A DNA stretch of 47,996 nt from an uncultured Selenomonadales bacterium (GTDB lineage Bacteria > Bacillota > Negativicutes > Selenomonadales > Selenomonadaceae): NCBI GenBank assembly GCA_947307055.1, contig CAMZHX010000017.1:1-47996 (forward strand), read 5' to 3'. The translations under genes and the position numbers were made by a program. Below the pieces are notes generated by a model. That model saw only the letters and a list, made by a program, of their open reading frames with translations, ran no database searches and was not told the origin of the DNA. This document shows, one piece after another, positions 39,797 to 47,996 of this stretch (positions within the stretch are counted from its first letter, which is position 1; every line of letters begins with the position of its first letter).

Positions 39797-42700
39797 ATGG
39801 AAGATAAAAATAAAAGTACGATGTCAATGGCGATTATCGGGGGCGCAGTAATTGTCGCGCTGGTGATTTTGTCAACGTTATGGATAAATCGCAGTGAGCA
39901 GGCCGCGACCAATGAAACGGTACATTCAGTCGGCTCGCTGTACTTGCGCGAACTCACCGACCGCCGCGAGCAAGTCATTAACGCTCGAATAAATGTCCGC
40001 GTCGATAATCTTCGTGCGGCAATGAAAGCACTGACGCCCGCCGACTTGCAAAGCGTCGAAACTCTAAGCGCGTACCTTGCCAAAATGAAAATTCTTTACG
40101 AGGTAGACCAATTCGCGCTGGCGAGTTCAAACGGCATGGTTTTTACGCCCGAAGGAGTTGAGCCCAATTCGAGCAAATATTTTTTCTCGACTTTGACAAT
40201 CAACGCGTCGAAAATTTACACGCATGATAAAAAAGTTTTCGTGGCGATTCCCGTAGAAAATGTCGTTTTTCAAGGCATGCCGATTAAAAATTGTTTTATG
40301 GAGCTATCGATGTCGAGATTCTTGCAGGGCATTTTAGTTCACACGACTAAGAGCGAAATGACATTTTTTAATCTGTACTACACGAATGGCAATTCGCTAA
40401 CGGACGCGGTTTTAGGTGGGCTGGCTAAAGGCACCAATCTATTGGACGCGCTCAAAGACGCTGACTTTGACGAAGGCTTTTCGAGTGAGCAGGTTAACGA
40501 CGACTTCACAAACGCGCGGCAAGGTATGGCGTCTTTTACCTATCGGGGCGTGAAGGAATCGCTTTACTATCGTCCGGTCGGCAGTACCGGTTGGATGTTG
40601 TCCTATTTGATTCGCGAAAATAAAATTCAGGAAGAAATTGCCGCGGTCAATGCCGAAATTCGCCAACGCTCGATGATTCAAATGCTATTCACGATTGCGG
40701 CTATGGCGGTCGTATTCTGGCTGATAATTTCGCAGGCAAAGAAAAATCAAAAACTTATCCACCAGAAAAATTTATCCGACGCGGAGAACCGAATTAAGCG
40801 CGAGGAAATGGAAGAGAAATTCCGGTTGCAGACGCAGTTATTATCGGAAGAACGCCGCCGCCGTCGTCAAAGCGAAATGATTCAGGCTCTGACGGTTGAT
40901 TATCGATTGGTTTACCATTTGAACCTTGATTCTGATGAGGCGGTTTGCTATCGCGTTGCGCCCGATGTCAGCTCACAACTAAAGCGCAGGCAAAGCGACG
41001 TTGTAAAATTCCAAGCGGCTCTCCAAAATTACGCGCAAGAATTCGTTCACCCTAACGACCGCGAGGCTTTATTGGAATTCATTCAGCCCGAAAATATTCG
41101 TGCGCGGCTCGCCAATAAGGAAATCATTTCGCACCGCTACTTGATGCTTAGATATGGCGTGGAACATTTTATGATGTTGCGGGTTGCCAAAATTGATGAG
41201 GGCTTGCACGCGGTCGGTGTCGGCTTTGCGAATGTCGACGAGCAAACCCGCGAAGCTCTAGCTAAGAATCAGCAACTAGCGGCCGCGCTTGCGCAAGCTC
41301 AACACGCTAACGCCTCTAAAACAACGTTCCTATCGAATATGAGCCACGACATCAGAACGCCTATGAACGCGATTATAGGTTTTACGAACTTAGCCCTGCG
41401 CCACTTCGATAACCGCACGCAAGTTAAAGATTCGCTCGAAAAGGTTCTGACTTCAAGCAATCATCTGCTAGGCTTGATTAACGACATTTTAGATATGAGC
41501 CGAATTGAAAGTGGGCGCGTCGAAGTCGCTGAGCAAGAATGTAATCTTTCCGACCTCGTGCACAATCTGATTCACATAATCCAGCCGCAAATTAACGCTA
41601 AGCAACAGAAATTCCAAATCGACGCGTTCAAAGTCAAGAACGAGGACATTTACGCCGACCAACTCAAAATAAATCAGATACTGATAAACATTTTGAGCAA
41701 CGCGGTCAAGTACACGCCCGCGACCGGTTCAATTTTCTTCCGCATATCGCAATACGAATCGGCGATTGAAGGCTATGCCAAATACGAATTCCGCATTAAG
41801 GATAACGGCTTGGGCATGAGCAAGGAATTTTTAAAGCACGTGTTCGACGCGTTCGAGCGCGAAGAAACTTCGACGAAAAGCGGCATACAAGGTACAGGCT
41901 TAGGCATGAGCATTACTAAAAAAATGGTCGAGCTAATGGGCGGCACCATTACGGTCGAGAGCGAAAAGGATAAGGGTTCGGAATTCACCGTGACGCTTGA
42001 CCTAAAACTTCAGCAGAACGTCAAGCAAATCCCGATTCAAGAGCTCAACGACTTGCGGGCGTTGGTAGTTGATGACGACTTTAACACTTGCGAATCGGTG
42101 ACGGCTATGCTAAAGCAAATGGGAATGCGTTCGGATTGGACGACCTCGCCGCGTGAAGCGGTATTCCGCGCAGGCCGCGCCCTAGATGATGACCCCTTCG
42201 ACGCATATATTGTTGATTGGCTAATGCCCGACCAAAACGGCATTGAGACTGTGCGGCAAATACGGCGCATAGTTGGCGACACTGCGCCGGTGATAATTTT
42301 GACGGCCTACGACTATTCGGACATTGAGATTGAGGCGCGAGCGGCGGGCGTTACGACTTTTTGCACGAAGCCTTTGTTTATGTCGGATTTGAAAAATGCG
42401 TTGTCTAGGGCGATACGCGGTCGTGAAGAGGAGGAAGTTAATCAGCACGACTTATCGGCGACGAATTTTGACGGGAAGCGCGTTTTGTTGGTTGAGGATA
42501 TTGAAGTTAATCGCGAGATAGCAAAGGCGGTTCTGACGGAAATTGGGCTAGAGGTCGAGGACGCAAGCGACGGTTCGGACGCCGTGCAAATGGTTAAGGA
42601 TTCGCCGACGAATTACTACGACTTGATTTTAATGGATGTGCAAATGCCGACGATGAACGGCTACGACGCGACAAGGAATATCCGCGCACTCAAACGCAAG

Positions 42701-42850
42701 GACGCTAAAACTATTCCGATAGTCGCTATGACGGCGAATGCATTTGAGGAGGATAAAGCGAACGCGCTAAAGGCGGGCATGAATGACCACTTAGCTAAGC
42801 CGCTCGATATTCCGAAGCTGATTGAGATGTTGAACAAATATTTAAAGTGA
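39797..42850 (+). CDS. Hybrid sensor histidine kinase with two receiver domains
   Basis: 1017 residues. Transmembrane segments near 9-30 and 293-312 enclose a roughly 260-residue extracytoplasmic region, probably Cache-like. After a coiled coil and a PAS-like stretch come HisKA (His near 517 in MSHDIRTPMNAI), HATPase (NILSNAVKYT, GLGMS, GTGLGMSI) and two receiver domains (phosphoacceptor Asp near 806 in IVDWLMPDQNG and near 946 in LILMDVQMPTMNG). There is no Hpt or output domain, so it must signal to a partner. GAGG lies 10 nt before the ATG. Confidence 0.92.
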   Translation: MEDKNKSTMSMAIIGGAVIVALVILSTLWINRSEQAATNETVHSVGSLYLRELTDRREQVINARINVRVDNLRAAMKALTPADLQSVETLSAYLAKMKILYEVDQFALASSNGMVFTPEGVEPNSSKYFFSTLTINASKIYTHDKKVFVAIPVENVVFQGMPIKNCFMELSMSRFLQGILVHTTKSEMTFFNLYYTNGNSLTDAVLGGLAKGTNLLDALKDADFDEGFSSEQVNDDFTNARQGMASFTYRGVKESLYYRPVGSTGWMLSYLIRENKIQEEIAAVNAEIRQRSMIQMLFTIAAMAVVFWLIISQAKKNQKLIHQKNLSDAENRIKREEMEEKFRLQTQLLSEERRRRRQSEMIQALTVDYRLVYHLNLDSDEAVCYRVAPDVSSQLKRRQSDVVKFQAALQNYAQEFVHPNDREALLEFIQPENIRARLANKEIISHRYLMLRYGVEHFMMLRVAKIDEGLHAVGVGFANVDEQTREALAKNQQLAAALAQAQHANASKTTFLSNMSHDIRTPMNAIIGFTNLALRHFDNRTQVKDSLEKVLTSSNHLLGLINDILDMSRIESGRVEVAEQECNLSDLVHNLIHIIQPQINAKQQKFQIDAFKVKNEDIYADQLKINQILINILSNAVKYTPATGSIFFRISQYESAIEGYAKYEFRIKDNGLGMSKEFLKHVFDAFEREETSTKSGIQGTGLGMSITKKMVELMGGTITVESEKDKGSEFTVTLDLKLQQNVKQIPIQELNDLRALVVDDDFNTCESVTAMLKQMGMRSDWTTSPREAVFRAGRALDDDPFDAYIVDWLMPDQNGIETVRQIRRIVGDTAPVIILTAYDYSDIEIEARAAGVTTFCTKPLFMSDLKNALSRAIRGREEEEVNQHDLSATNFDGKRVLLVEDIEVNREIAKAVLTEIGLEVEDASDGSDAVQMVKDSPTNYYDLILMDVQMPTMNGYDATRNIRALKRKDAKTIPIVAMTANAFEEDKANALKAGMNDHLAKPLDIPKLIEMLNKYLK

Positions 42851-42860
42851 GTGACAATTT

Positions 42861-44360
42861 TTGTACAAACCTAAAATTCTTTGGCGCGGACGTAGCAATC
42901 ATTTACCGAACGCTCAAGTTGTCGGGGAAATTTCTTTCAGAGGCGCGGCAGAACGCGGAGAATTTATAATTCCGGCGAACGTCGCGGCGGCTGACGACTA
43001 CAAAATCAATAACGGCGACTTCCAAATTTTTCTGGACGGCAAAGAAATTTCCGTTGACGCGCTGAAAAATATTTTGGACGGCGCGGCGGACTATATTGTC
43101 ATTGAGAGCCACGACGAATTTTTATTGCGGTTCAGGGAGCTTTACGCGCTCGGACTGATTGACCGCGTTATCACGTTGCCGACGCTTTGTAATTATGCGA
43201 CGAATAATTTTTTCTCGCTGAATAACGCCGTTCAAATTTTCAATCTGATTCACGCGCTGAAGCTTGAGCGCACGCTCGATGTTGACGGCTTTTTCGCGAA
43301 GAATGATTATTACATGTTCCCCGAATTCAATTCCAAAATCGCGGGTGTTGCCGAAGTCGAAAGTTATCCCGCGCTGAGGAATTTTTACGTCGAAATTTAT
43401 CCTTCGCTCGCCGAGTTCCGCTATAAATTTTTTGACGCGCTCCTTTTGACTGACGAACGCACGCCCGAAGAATTTATCGACGCGCTGATTGAGGCCGACG
43501 CCCTTGCCGAAAATATTTTAACGTTTGCTAGGAAAAATTCCGCGCTTGAAAAGTTTCTGGCGGCTAACGAAAACGCTTTTGAAAAAATTTCTTCTTTCCC
43601 TGCCGTCAATGGTCAGTGGCTGTTGCTGAAAAAATTCGTCCGCGCAGATTCCAAAATTTACGTCGTGACGCATAAGGACGCTAAGCTTGACGCTTTGCCC
43701 GAAGGTTACGAAATAATTCATGCAGGGCACGCGCAAGCTAAAATTGATTTTGGCTACATAGGCGACGATACCGGCGACAACATTAGCCGATTGAATCTTT
43801 ATCTGAACGAGATAACCGCGCTGTATTGGCTTTGGAAACACACGCGACATAAACTTATTGGCTTTGTGCACTACCGACGCTTTTTCACGAGCGACGGCGA
43901 AAATTTTTTATCGCTTGAGGCGGCGGAAGAAATTTTGCGCGAAAATGATATTATAGTCAACGATTGCAAATTTGGCTACATTGCGCTTTACGATTGGAAA
44001 ATCATGCAGAGCGGCCGCGAGCTTTCCGAGCACGTCATGAACACGATTAGAAAATATATTGCGGCGCGCCAACCCGATTACCTTGCGGCTTATGACCGCG
44101 TCAATAATAGTTTTGGCGTCTTCTGCTACGAGATTTTCATTACGCGGCGGAAAATTTTCGACGATTATTGCGCGTGGCTGTTCTCGTTTATAATTGACGC
44201 GACCGAAGAAATTTTAGCGACGACGAACCTTGCGAGTTCCGACGACCCGCGAGAGTATAGAATCATAGGTTCTGTTGCTGAACATTTGCTGACGGTTTGG
44301 CTGATTAAAAATCGCTTGAAGATAAAAATTTTGCCGATTATTTTTAGGGACAATGTTTAG
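42861..44360 (+). CDS. DUF4422 (glycosyltransferase-like) protein with a long N-terminal region
   Basis: 499 residues. The C-terminal half (from about 270) shows the DUF4422 signature: IYVVTHKDAKLDALPEGY, DDTGDNIS, LNEITALYWLWKHT, GFVHYRRFF. DUF4422 proteins are predicted sugar-transferases in surface polysaccharide pathways. The first 260 residues have no recognised domain and may set the acceptor. The start is TTG 10 nt after the kinase gene, with only a weak purine tract, so translation may depend on coupling. The 3' end overlaps the frame around the FtsW start. Confidence 0.75.
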   Translation: MYKPKILWRGRSNHLPNAQVVGEISFRGAAERGEFIIPANVAAADDYKINNGDFQIFLDGKEISVDALKNILDGAADYIVIESHDEFLLRFRELYALGLIDRVITLPTLCNYATNNFFSLNNAVQIFNLIHALKLERTLDVDGFFAKNDYYMFPEFNSKIAGVAEVESYPALRNFYVEIYPSLAEFRYKFFDALLLTDERTPEEFIDALIEADALAENILTFARKNSALEKFLAANENAFEKISSFPAVNGQWLLLKKFVRADSKIYVVTHKDAKLDALPEGYEIIHAGHAQAKIDFGYIGDDTGDNISRLNLYLNEITALYWLWKHTRHKLIGFVHYRRFFTSDGENFLSLEAAEEILRENDIIVNDCKFGYIALYDWKIMQSGRELSEHVMNTIRKYIAARQPDYLAAYDRVNNSFGVFCYEIFITRRKIFDDYCAWLFSFIIDATEEILATTNLASSDDPREYRIIGSVAEHLLTVWLIKNRLKIKILPIIFRDNV

Positions 44361-44373
44361 AGGAGTTGATTTG

Positions 44374-45516
44374 ATGGCTGAAGTTCAGAGAAAAGAGCTG
44401 AATCAAGCCGGCGTGAAAAAATTTTGGACAAGCGACATGGAAGCGATAATCGCGATAACGCTCGTGCTGATAGTTTTGGGCACTATAAATGTATTCAGCT
44501 CAAGTTTCATATTCGCCGAGGCGGAATTTGCAACGCCTTACTTTTTTTTGAAGCGGCACATTTTGAACGTCGTTATCGGGATAATTGCGTTCCTCGTGTG
44601 CTTCCGCTTCGACTATCATATTTGGCGCAGAGTGATATTTGTAATCGTGCTTGGGACATTCCTTGCGTTGATAGCAGTTTTGATATTCGGCCCGGTCGTC
44701 AATGGTGCTCAACGTTGGCTACCGTTACCAATGGGGCAATTTCAGCCGGCGGAGTTGGCAAAGTTGGTATCGATAATGATTGCGGCGGCGTATATTTCGA
44801 CGAAAATAAAATTGGAACAGGAATTGAATTATTGGACGATACAAATGGCGATAATAGCGGCATTTGCGGGCTTGACCGAGCTTGAACCGGACATGGGCAC
44901 GGCGTCGATAATTTTAGGGATACCGCTTTTGATGTTGATAATATCGGGCTTGAGCAATATGAAGATAGCGCAGTTGGTAGGCGCAGGGATTATAGGCGCG
45001 GCGATTTTGATTTTTCGCGAGCCCTACCGGCTTAAGCGACTGCTGATAACATTCGACCCTTGGTCAGATGCGCAAAACGTCGGCTATCAAACTGTGCAAT
45101 CGTTATCGGCAATCGGTTCGGGCGAATTGACTGGCATGGGCTTAGGCGTGGGCGTCAGCAAGTACGACTATTTGCCTGAAGCGCATACGGATTTTGCCTT
45201 TGCAATATTCTGTCAGGAGAATGGCTTTTTAGGCGCGATATTTGTTTTCCTATTATTTGCGGCGTTTGCGGTTTATGCGGCGCGGATTGCAAACAAGGCG
45301 CGGGACGAATACGGGCAAGTTTTAGCAATGGGGATAATAATTTTGATTGTAGGGCAGGCAATAGCAAATTTGTTAATGGTCGGCGGCATGATTCCTGTAG
45401 TCGGAGTGCCCTTGCCGTTTATAAGTTACGGTGGCACTTCTCTTATCGTCACTATGGCTGCAATCGGCATTCTCGTAAATATCGGCAAACAAGGCGAAAA
45501 ATCGACTAGAAACTAG
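44374..45516 (+). CDS. ftsW: FtsW/RodA-family peptidoglycan glycosyltransferase
   Basis: 380 residues, about ten transmembrane segments of the SEDS family. FQPAELAKL, YLPEAHTDFAFAIFCQENG and VVGVPLPFISYGGTSL are the conserved signatures and favour FtsW over RodA. It polymerises lipid II at the septum. The start at 44374 has GAGGAG 7 nt upstream; a frame extension begins inside the previous gene. The pairing with a DUF4422 gene suggests an envelope role for that neighbour. Confidence 0.88.
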   Translation: MAEVQRKELNQAGVKKFWTSDMEAIIAITLVLIVLGTINVFSSSFIFAEAEFATPYFFLKRHILNVVIGIIAFLVCFRFDYHIWRRVIFVIVLGTFLALIAVLIFGPVVNGAQRWLPLPMGQFQPAELAKLVSIMIAAAYISTKIKLEQELNYWTIQMAIIAAFAGLTELEPDMGTASIILGIPLLMLIISGLSNMKIAQLVGAGIIGAAILIFREPYRLKRLLITFDPWSDAQNVGYQTVQSLSAIGSGELTGMGLGVGVSKYDYLPEAHTDFAFAIFCQENGFLGAIFVFLLFAAFAVYAARIANKARDEYGQVLAMGIIILIVGQAIANLLMVGGMIPVVGVPLPFISYGGTSLIVTMAAIGILVNIGKQGEKSTRN

Positions 45517-45555
45517 AAAAGACTCCGGATTTTTGTTGCGCATTGAAAAAAACTC

Positions 45556-45597
45556 TTGCCGTTTTGATATTTTGAAAGTATAATGTCAAAATATCAA
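45556..45597 (+). promoter_or_regulatory. ctsR promoter with palindromic operator
   Basis: TTGCCG (45556-45561), 17 nt, TATAAT (45579-45584). A perfect 12-bp inverted repeat, TTGATATTTTGA (45564-45575) and TCAAAATATCAA (45586-45597), with a 10-bp gap, flanks the -10 box. The TCAAA words resemble the CtsR heptad (GGTCAAA), so CtsR autoregulation is likely. The layout is inverted rather than the direct repeat of the classical site. Confidence 0.8.
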
Positions 45598-45612
45598 GAA
45601 GAGGTGATTAAC

Positions 45613-46089
45613 ATGCTCAACAATAAAGCAGATACGATTGAAGAATATATTTTGAAACGATTAAAGCAGAACGCTGACCGGCAAATCGAACTCAAGCGGA
45701 CGGAATTGGCGGACAAGATAAGTTGCGCACCGTCGCAGATAAGTTACGTATTGAGCACGCGTTTTACGACGGCTCGCGGCTTCGTAGTGGAGTCACGGCG
45801 TGGCTTGGGCGGCTACATTAAAATCGCGCTGATTCCCGAAGAGCTCGACCAAAAACAAATTTTATATCGCGACATGATAGAGACACTCGACGAGGAAGCG
45901 ACTTTTGATGACGTAAAAGAAATGTTAACGCTCCTTTTGGAAAGCAGACTAATCACGCAACGAGAGGCAGAACTAATTGCGCAAATGTCGGCGAATCTCT
46001 ACAAGTCGGAAGCGGCAGGGCAACTCGTGCCCGAAGAACGTACAAAACTAATTCGTTCAATCTTCGCCACGCTTGCAAAAATAACTTAA
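45613..46089 (+). CDS. ctsR: CtsR-family heat-shock repressor
   Basis: 158 residues. The winged-helix N-terminal domain shows RTELADKISCAPSQISYVLSTRFTTARGFVVESRRGLGGYIKI, the DNA-recognition wing of CtsR; the C-terminal domain is helical. CtsR represses clp and other chaperone/protease genes. The start at 45613 has GAGGTG 6 nt upstream; the ATG at 45583 lies inside the -10 box. Unlike the usual ctsR-mcsA-mcsB-clpC operon it stands alone here. Confidence 0.88.
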   Translation: MLNNKADTIEEYILKRLKQNADRQIELKRTELADKISCAPSQISYVLSTRFTTARGFVVESRRGLGGYIKIALIPEELDQKQILYRDMIETLDEEATFDDVKEMLTLLLESRLITQREAELIAQMSANLYKSEAAGQLVPEERTKLIRSIFATLAKIT

Positions 46090-46115
46090 AAGATATGCGC
46101 ACGTACCATCAGTTA

Positions 46116-46144
46116 TTGCCAATATATTTTGCTTATGCTATAAT
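46116..46144 (+). promoter_or_regulatory. Promoter of the potD-like gene leader
   Basis: TTGCCA (46116-46121), 17 nt, TATAAT (46139-46144). It would start a transcript near 46151, about 60 nt before a strong terminator and 118 nt before the gene. Confidence 0.7.
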
Positions 46145-46150
46145 CGCGCA

Positions 46151-46240
46151 AGTTGTTTGAATCATGAGTACAGCTTAGCAAAATATGACTGGAGATATAT
46201 AGCAAAATAAAAACCCTCCGGTGGCGGAGGGAATTTTTTT
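46151..46240 (+). ncRNA. Leader RNA with attenuator-like terminator
   Basis: Between the promoter and the terminator are a repeated AGCAAAATA (46178-46186 and 46201-46209 approximately) and two very short reading frames, MSTA and MTGDI. The predicted RNA is about 90 nt. It could be an attenuator for the gene downstream, or a free small RNA. No known riboswitch class was recognised. Confidence 0.4.
46211..46240 (+). terminator. Terminator in the potD-like leader
   Basis: CCCTCCG/CGGAGGG stem with a GTGG loop, then AATTTTTTT. It lies 29 nt upstream of the gene's ATG. Confidence 0.85.
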
Positions 46241-46268
46241 AAGGATAAAAATTTTAGGAGGTTTTCTT

Positions 46269-47330
46269 ATGAACAAGATTAAAATTCTAATTCTTATCTT
46301 GGTGAGTTGCTTGACGTTCGGTTGCGGTTCAGACGGCGGCAACAAGAAAGAAGAAGTCGTCTACGTCTACAGCTGGGGCGATTACCTTGACCCGGAAACG
46401 CTCAAAATTTTCGAGAAGGAAACGGGCATTCACGTTATCCTTGACGAATTCGACACTAACGAGAGCATGTATCCTCGCGTTGCAGAAGGTGCAGTTCATT
46501 ACGACGTTCTTTGCCCGTCCGATTACATGATTCAAAAACTTATCAGCAACGATTTGATTCAGCCACTCGACTTAACCAAACTTCCTAACGCCAAAAAGTA
46601 TATCGGCGAGGAATTTTTCAAGCAATCCGAAACTTTCGACCCCGGCAATAAATATTCTGTACCTTATTGCTGGGGCACCGTCGGCATTATCTACGACAAA
46701 ACTAAAGTCACTGAGCCTGTTGACAGTTGGAATATTCTTTGGAATGAGAAATACGCCGGACAAATTTTGATGCAAGATTCTGCCCGCGACGCTTTGATGA
46801 TTCCGCTTAAACTTATGGGGCGCAGTCTCAACGAGACCGACGAAACTTATTTGCAAAAAGCTAAGGAAATGTTAGTTAAACAAAAACCGCTGGTTCAGGC
46901 TTACATCGTCGACGAAGTTAAAGATAAGCTCATAAATTCCGAAGCGGCAATGGGCGTTGTCTTTTCGGGCGAAGCTCTGATTATTTTGGAAGAAAATCCG
47001 AATATGGCCTTTGCAGTTCCCAAAGAGGGCACGAACTTTTGGATTGACGGCTGGGTTATCACCAAAGATTCCAATAATGTCGACAACGCGCACAAATTTA
47101 TTGACTTCATGTGCCGCCCCGATATCGCCGTCATGAACTTCGATTATCTGGGCTACTCGACTCCCAATATCGGTGTCAAAGACCTTGAGGAGAACGAAGC
47201 TTATAAAAATTCGCCGATTGCCTTCCCGTCGCCCGAAATTTACAATGGTCAAGAGACTTACAAATATTTGGGCAACAAAATGGACGAATACTATAATAGT
47301 TTGTGGATGAGCGTTAAGGTTGATAAATGA
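46269..47330 (+). CDS. PotD-like polyamine-binding lipoprotein
   Basis: 353 residues. Lipoprotein signal with lipobox LTFGC. The mature part matches spermidine/putrescine-binding proteins: VVYVYSWGDYLDPETLKIFEKETGI, YDVLCPSDYMI, CWGTVGIIYDKTKV, SWNILWNEKYAG, WIDGWVITKDSNN. The potABC transporter genes are not in the window, so it would serve a distant transporter. AGGAGG lies 8 nt before the ATG at 46269. Its TGA overlaps the next ATG by 4 nt. Confidence 0.9.
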   Translation: MNKIKILILILVSCLTFGCGSDGGNKKEEVVYVYSWGDYLDPETLKIFEKETGIHVILDEFDTNESMYPRVAEGAVHYDVLCPSDYMIQKLISNDLIQPLDLTKLPNAKKYIGEEFFKQSETFDPGNKYSVPYCWGTVGIIYDKTKVTEPVDSWNILWNEKYAGQILMQDSARDALMIPLKLMGRSLNETDETYLQKAKEMLVKQKPLVQAYIVDEVKDKLINSEAAMGVVFSGEALIILEENPNMAFAVPKEGTNFWIDGWVITKDSNNVDNAHKFIDFMCRPDIAVMNFDYLGYSTPNIGVKDLEENEAYKNSPIAFPSPEIYNGQETYKYLGNKMDEYYNSLWMSVKVDK

Positions 47331-47905
47331 AACTGGAACGCGAATTTTATCAGCGTGACGGCTTGACGGTTGCTCGCGAATTGATTGGCAAAAAACTCGT
47401 AACAAATTTGCCTGAAGGTTTGACGAGCGGAATAATTGTTGAGACGGAGGCTTACATGGGCGCGATTGACGCGGCGGCTCACTCGTATCGCGGCAAGACC
47501 GAACGCACGAAAATTTTTTATGGCGTGGGCGGTTTCGTCTACGTCTATTTAATTTACGGAATGCACATTTGCACAAACGTCGTCGCTAATGTCGAAAATA
47601 TTCCCGAAGCGATTTTGATTCGGGCGTTGCAACCTGTGGACGGCGTTGACTTGATGAGACTTCGGCGCGGTAAAAAAAATTTGCGCGAGCTATGTTCGGG
47701 GCCCGGCAAGCTCTCAAAAGCTCTGGGCATTACGAAAAATTTTTATGGCGCGGACTTATGCGACGACGAAATTTTTATTGAGTCGACTGATTTCCGCGCA
47801 GAGGTCACAGCAACCAAAAGAATCAACGTCGATTATGCGGGCGAAGCGGCAAATTTTCTTTGGCGATTCGTCGCAGTGGGTAATGAATTTCTGAGCGTCA
47901 AATAA
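47327..47905 (+). CDS. DNA-3-methyladenine glycosylase (AAG/Mpg family)
   Basis: 192 residues of the AAG/Mpg family. ARELIGKKLV, IVETEAYMGAIDAAAHSYRGKTERT with the catalytic Glu, GGFVYVYLIYGMHICTNVV, AILIRALQP and SGPGKLSKALGI are the conserved blocks. It removes alkylated bases from DNA. Its start overlaps the potD-like gene (ATGA), an odd functional pairing. Confidence 0.93.
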   Translation: MKLEREFYQRDGLTVARELIGKKLVTNLPEGLTSGIIVETEAYMGAIDAAAHSYRGKTERTKIFYGVGGFVYVYLIYGMHICTNVVANVENIPEAILIRALQPVDGVDLMRLRRGKKNLRELCSGPGKLSKALGITKNFYGADLCDDEIFIESTDFRAEVTATKRINVDYAGEAANFLWRFVAVGNEFLSVK

Positions 47906-47996
47906 AAATGGTTATGATTGCATCTTGTTAAGATAAAAAAATTTTGCGGCGGCAGGAATTTTTTTTGCGGCATTGAACAGGTTATTAATTCAGCGT

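Overview
The window looks like chromosomal DNA of a diderm Firmicute of the Negativicutes, most likely a Selenomonadaceae-like anaerobe. This is inferred from the mix of Firmicutes genes (CtsR, a BofA-family protein, GutM, ChW-repeat proteins, Gram-positive-type AGGAGG ribosome binding sites), flagellin-modification functions, and a large RTX-type surface protein. Coding density is high, and many genes overlap by 4 to 35 nt. Genus and species cannot be read from the window.

Layout, left to right. 1-849 is the 3' end of an MmeI/YeeA-type DNA methyltransferase. 951-1202 holds three tRNA genes (Val-GAC, Val-CAC, Pro-CGG) behind a consensus promoter. 1266-3974 is a tightly packed set of a membrane-anchored alpha/beta hydrolase, pth and a radical SAM protein. 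4090-7494 is a single-chain restriction-modification enzyme (nuclease, methylase and two specificity domains). 7566-12267 (minus) is a complete sorbitol PTS operon: SorC-type regulator, gutM, srlA, srlE with a duplicated IIB domain, and a IIA domain fused to sorbitol-6-phosphate dehydrogenase. 12529-14557 is a two-component system. 14687-19783 (minus) is a 1698-residue RTX/beta-helix protein with a C9 tract in its 5' end and two small upstream ORFs. 20110-25555 (minus) carries an aminotransferase, a hexapeptide acyltransferase, a glucosaminidase/TPR lipoprotein, trpS and larE.

25571-26259 is the most striking part: two tandem, plus-strand units, each encoding a 24-26 residue hydrophobic peptide. 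Each unit has its own consensus promoter, a sequestered Shine-Dalgarno, 5'-3' long-range complementarity, a terminator and an opposing promoter. This is the architecture of type I toxin-antitoxin loci. The opposing promoter lies in the 3' end of trpG, and a piece of trpG has been copied along with the unit.

26214-31436 (minus) continues with trpG, trpE, smpB, a GT41 glycosyltransferase and two ChW-repeat secreted proteins. 31524-39632 (minus) holds an aminotransferase/Lrp pair, a FliB-like lysine methylase, an iron-sulfur flavoprotein, mutL, a solute-binding protein, a BofA-family protein and two secreted proteins (FlgT-like and CsgG-like). 39797-47905 (plus) holds a hybrid histidine kinase, a DUF4422 protein, ftsW, an orphan ctsR under a palindromic operator, a potD-like lipoprotein behind a terminator-containing leader, and a 3-methyladenine DNA glycosylase.

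All functions are inferred from recognisable motifs and family resemblance. No database search was run.
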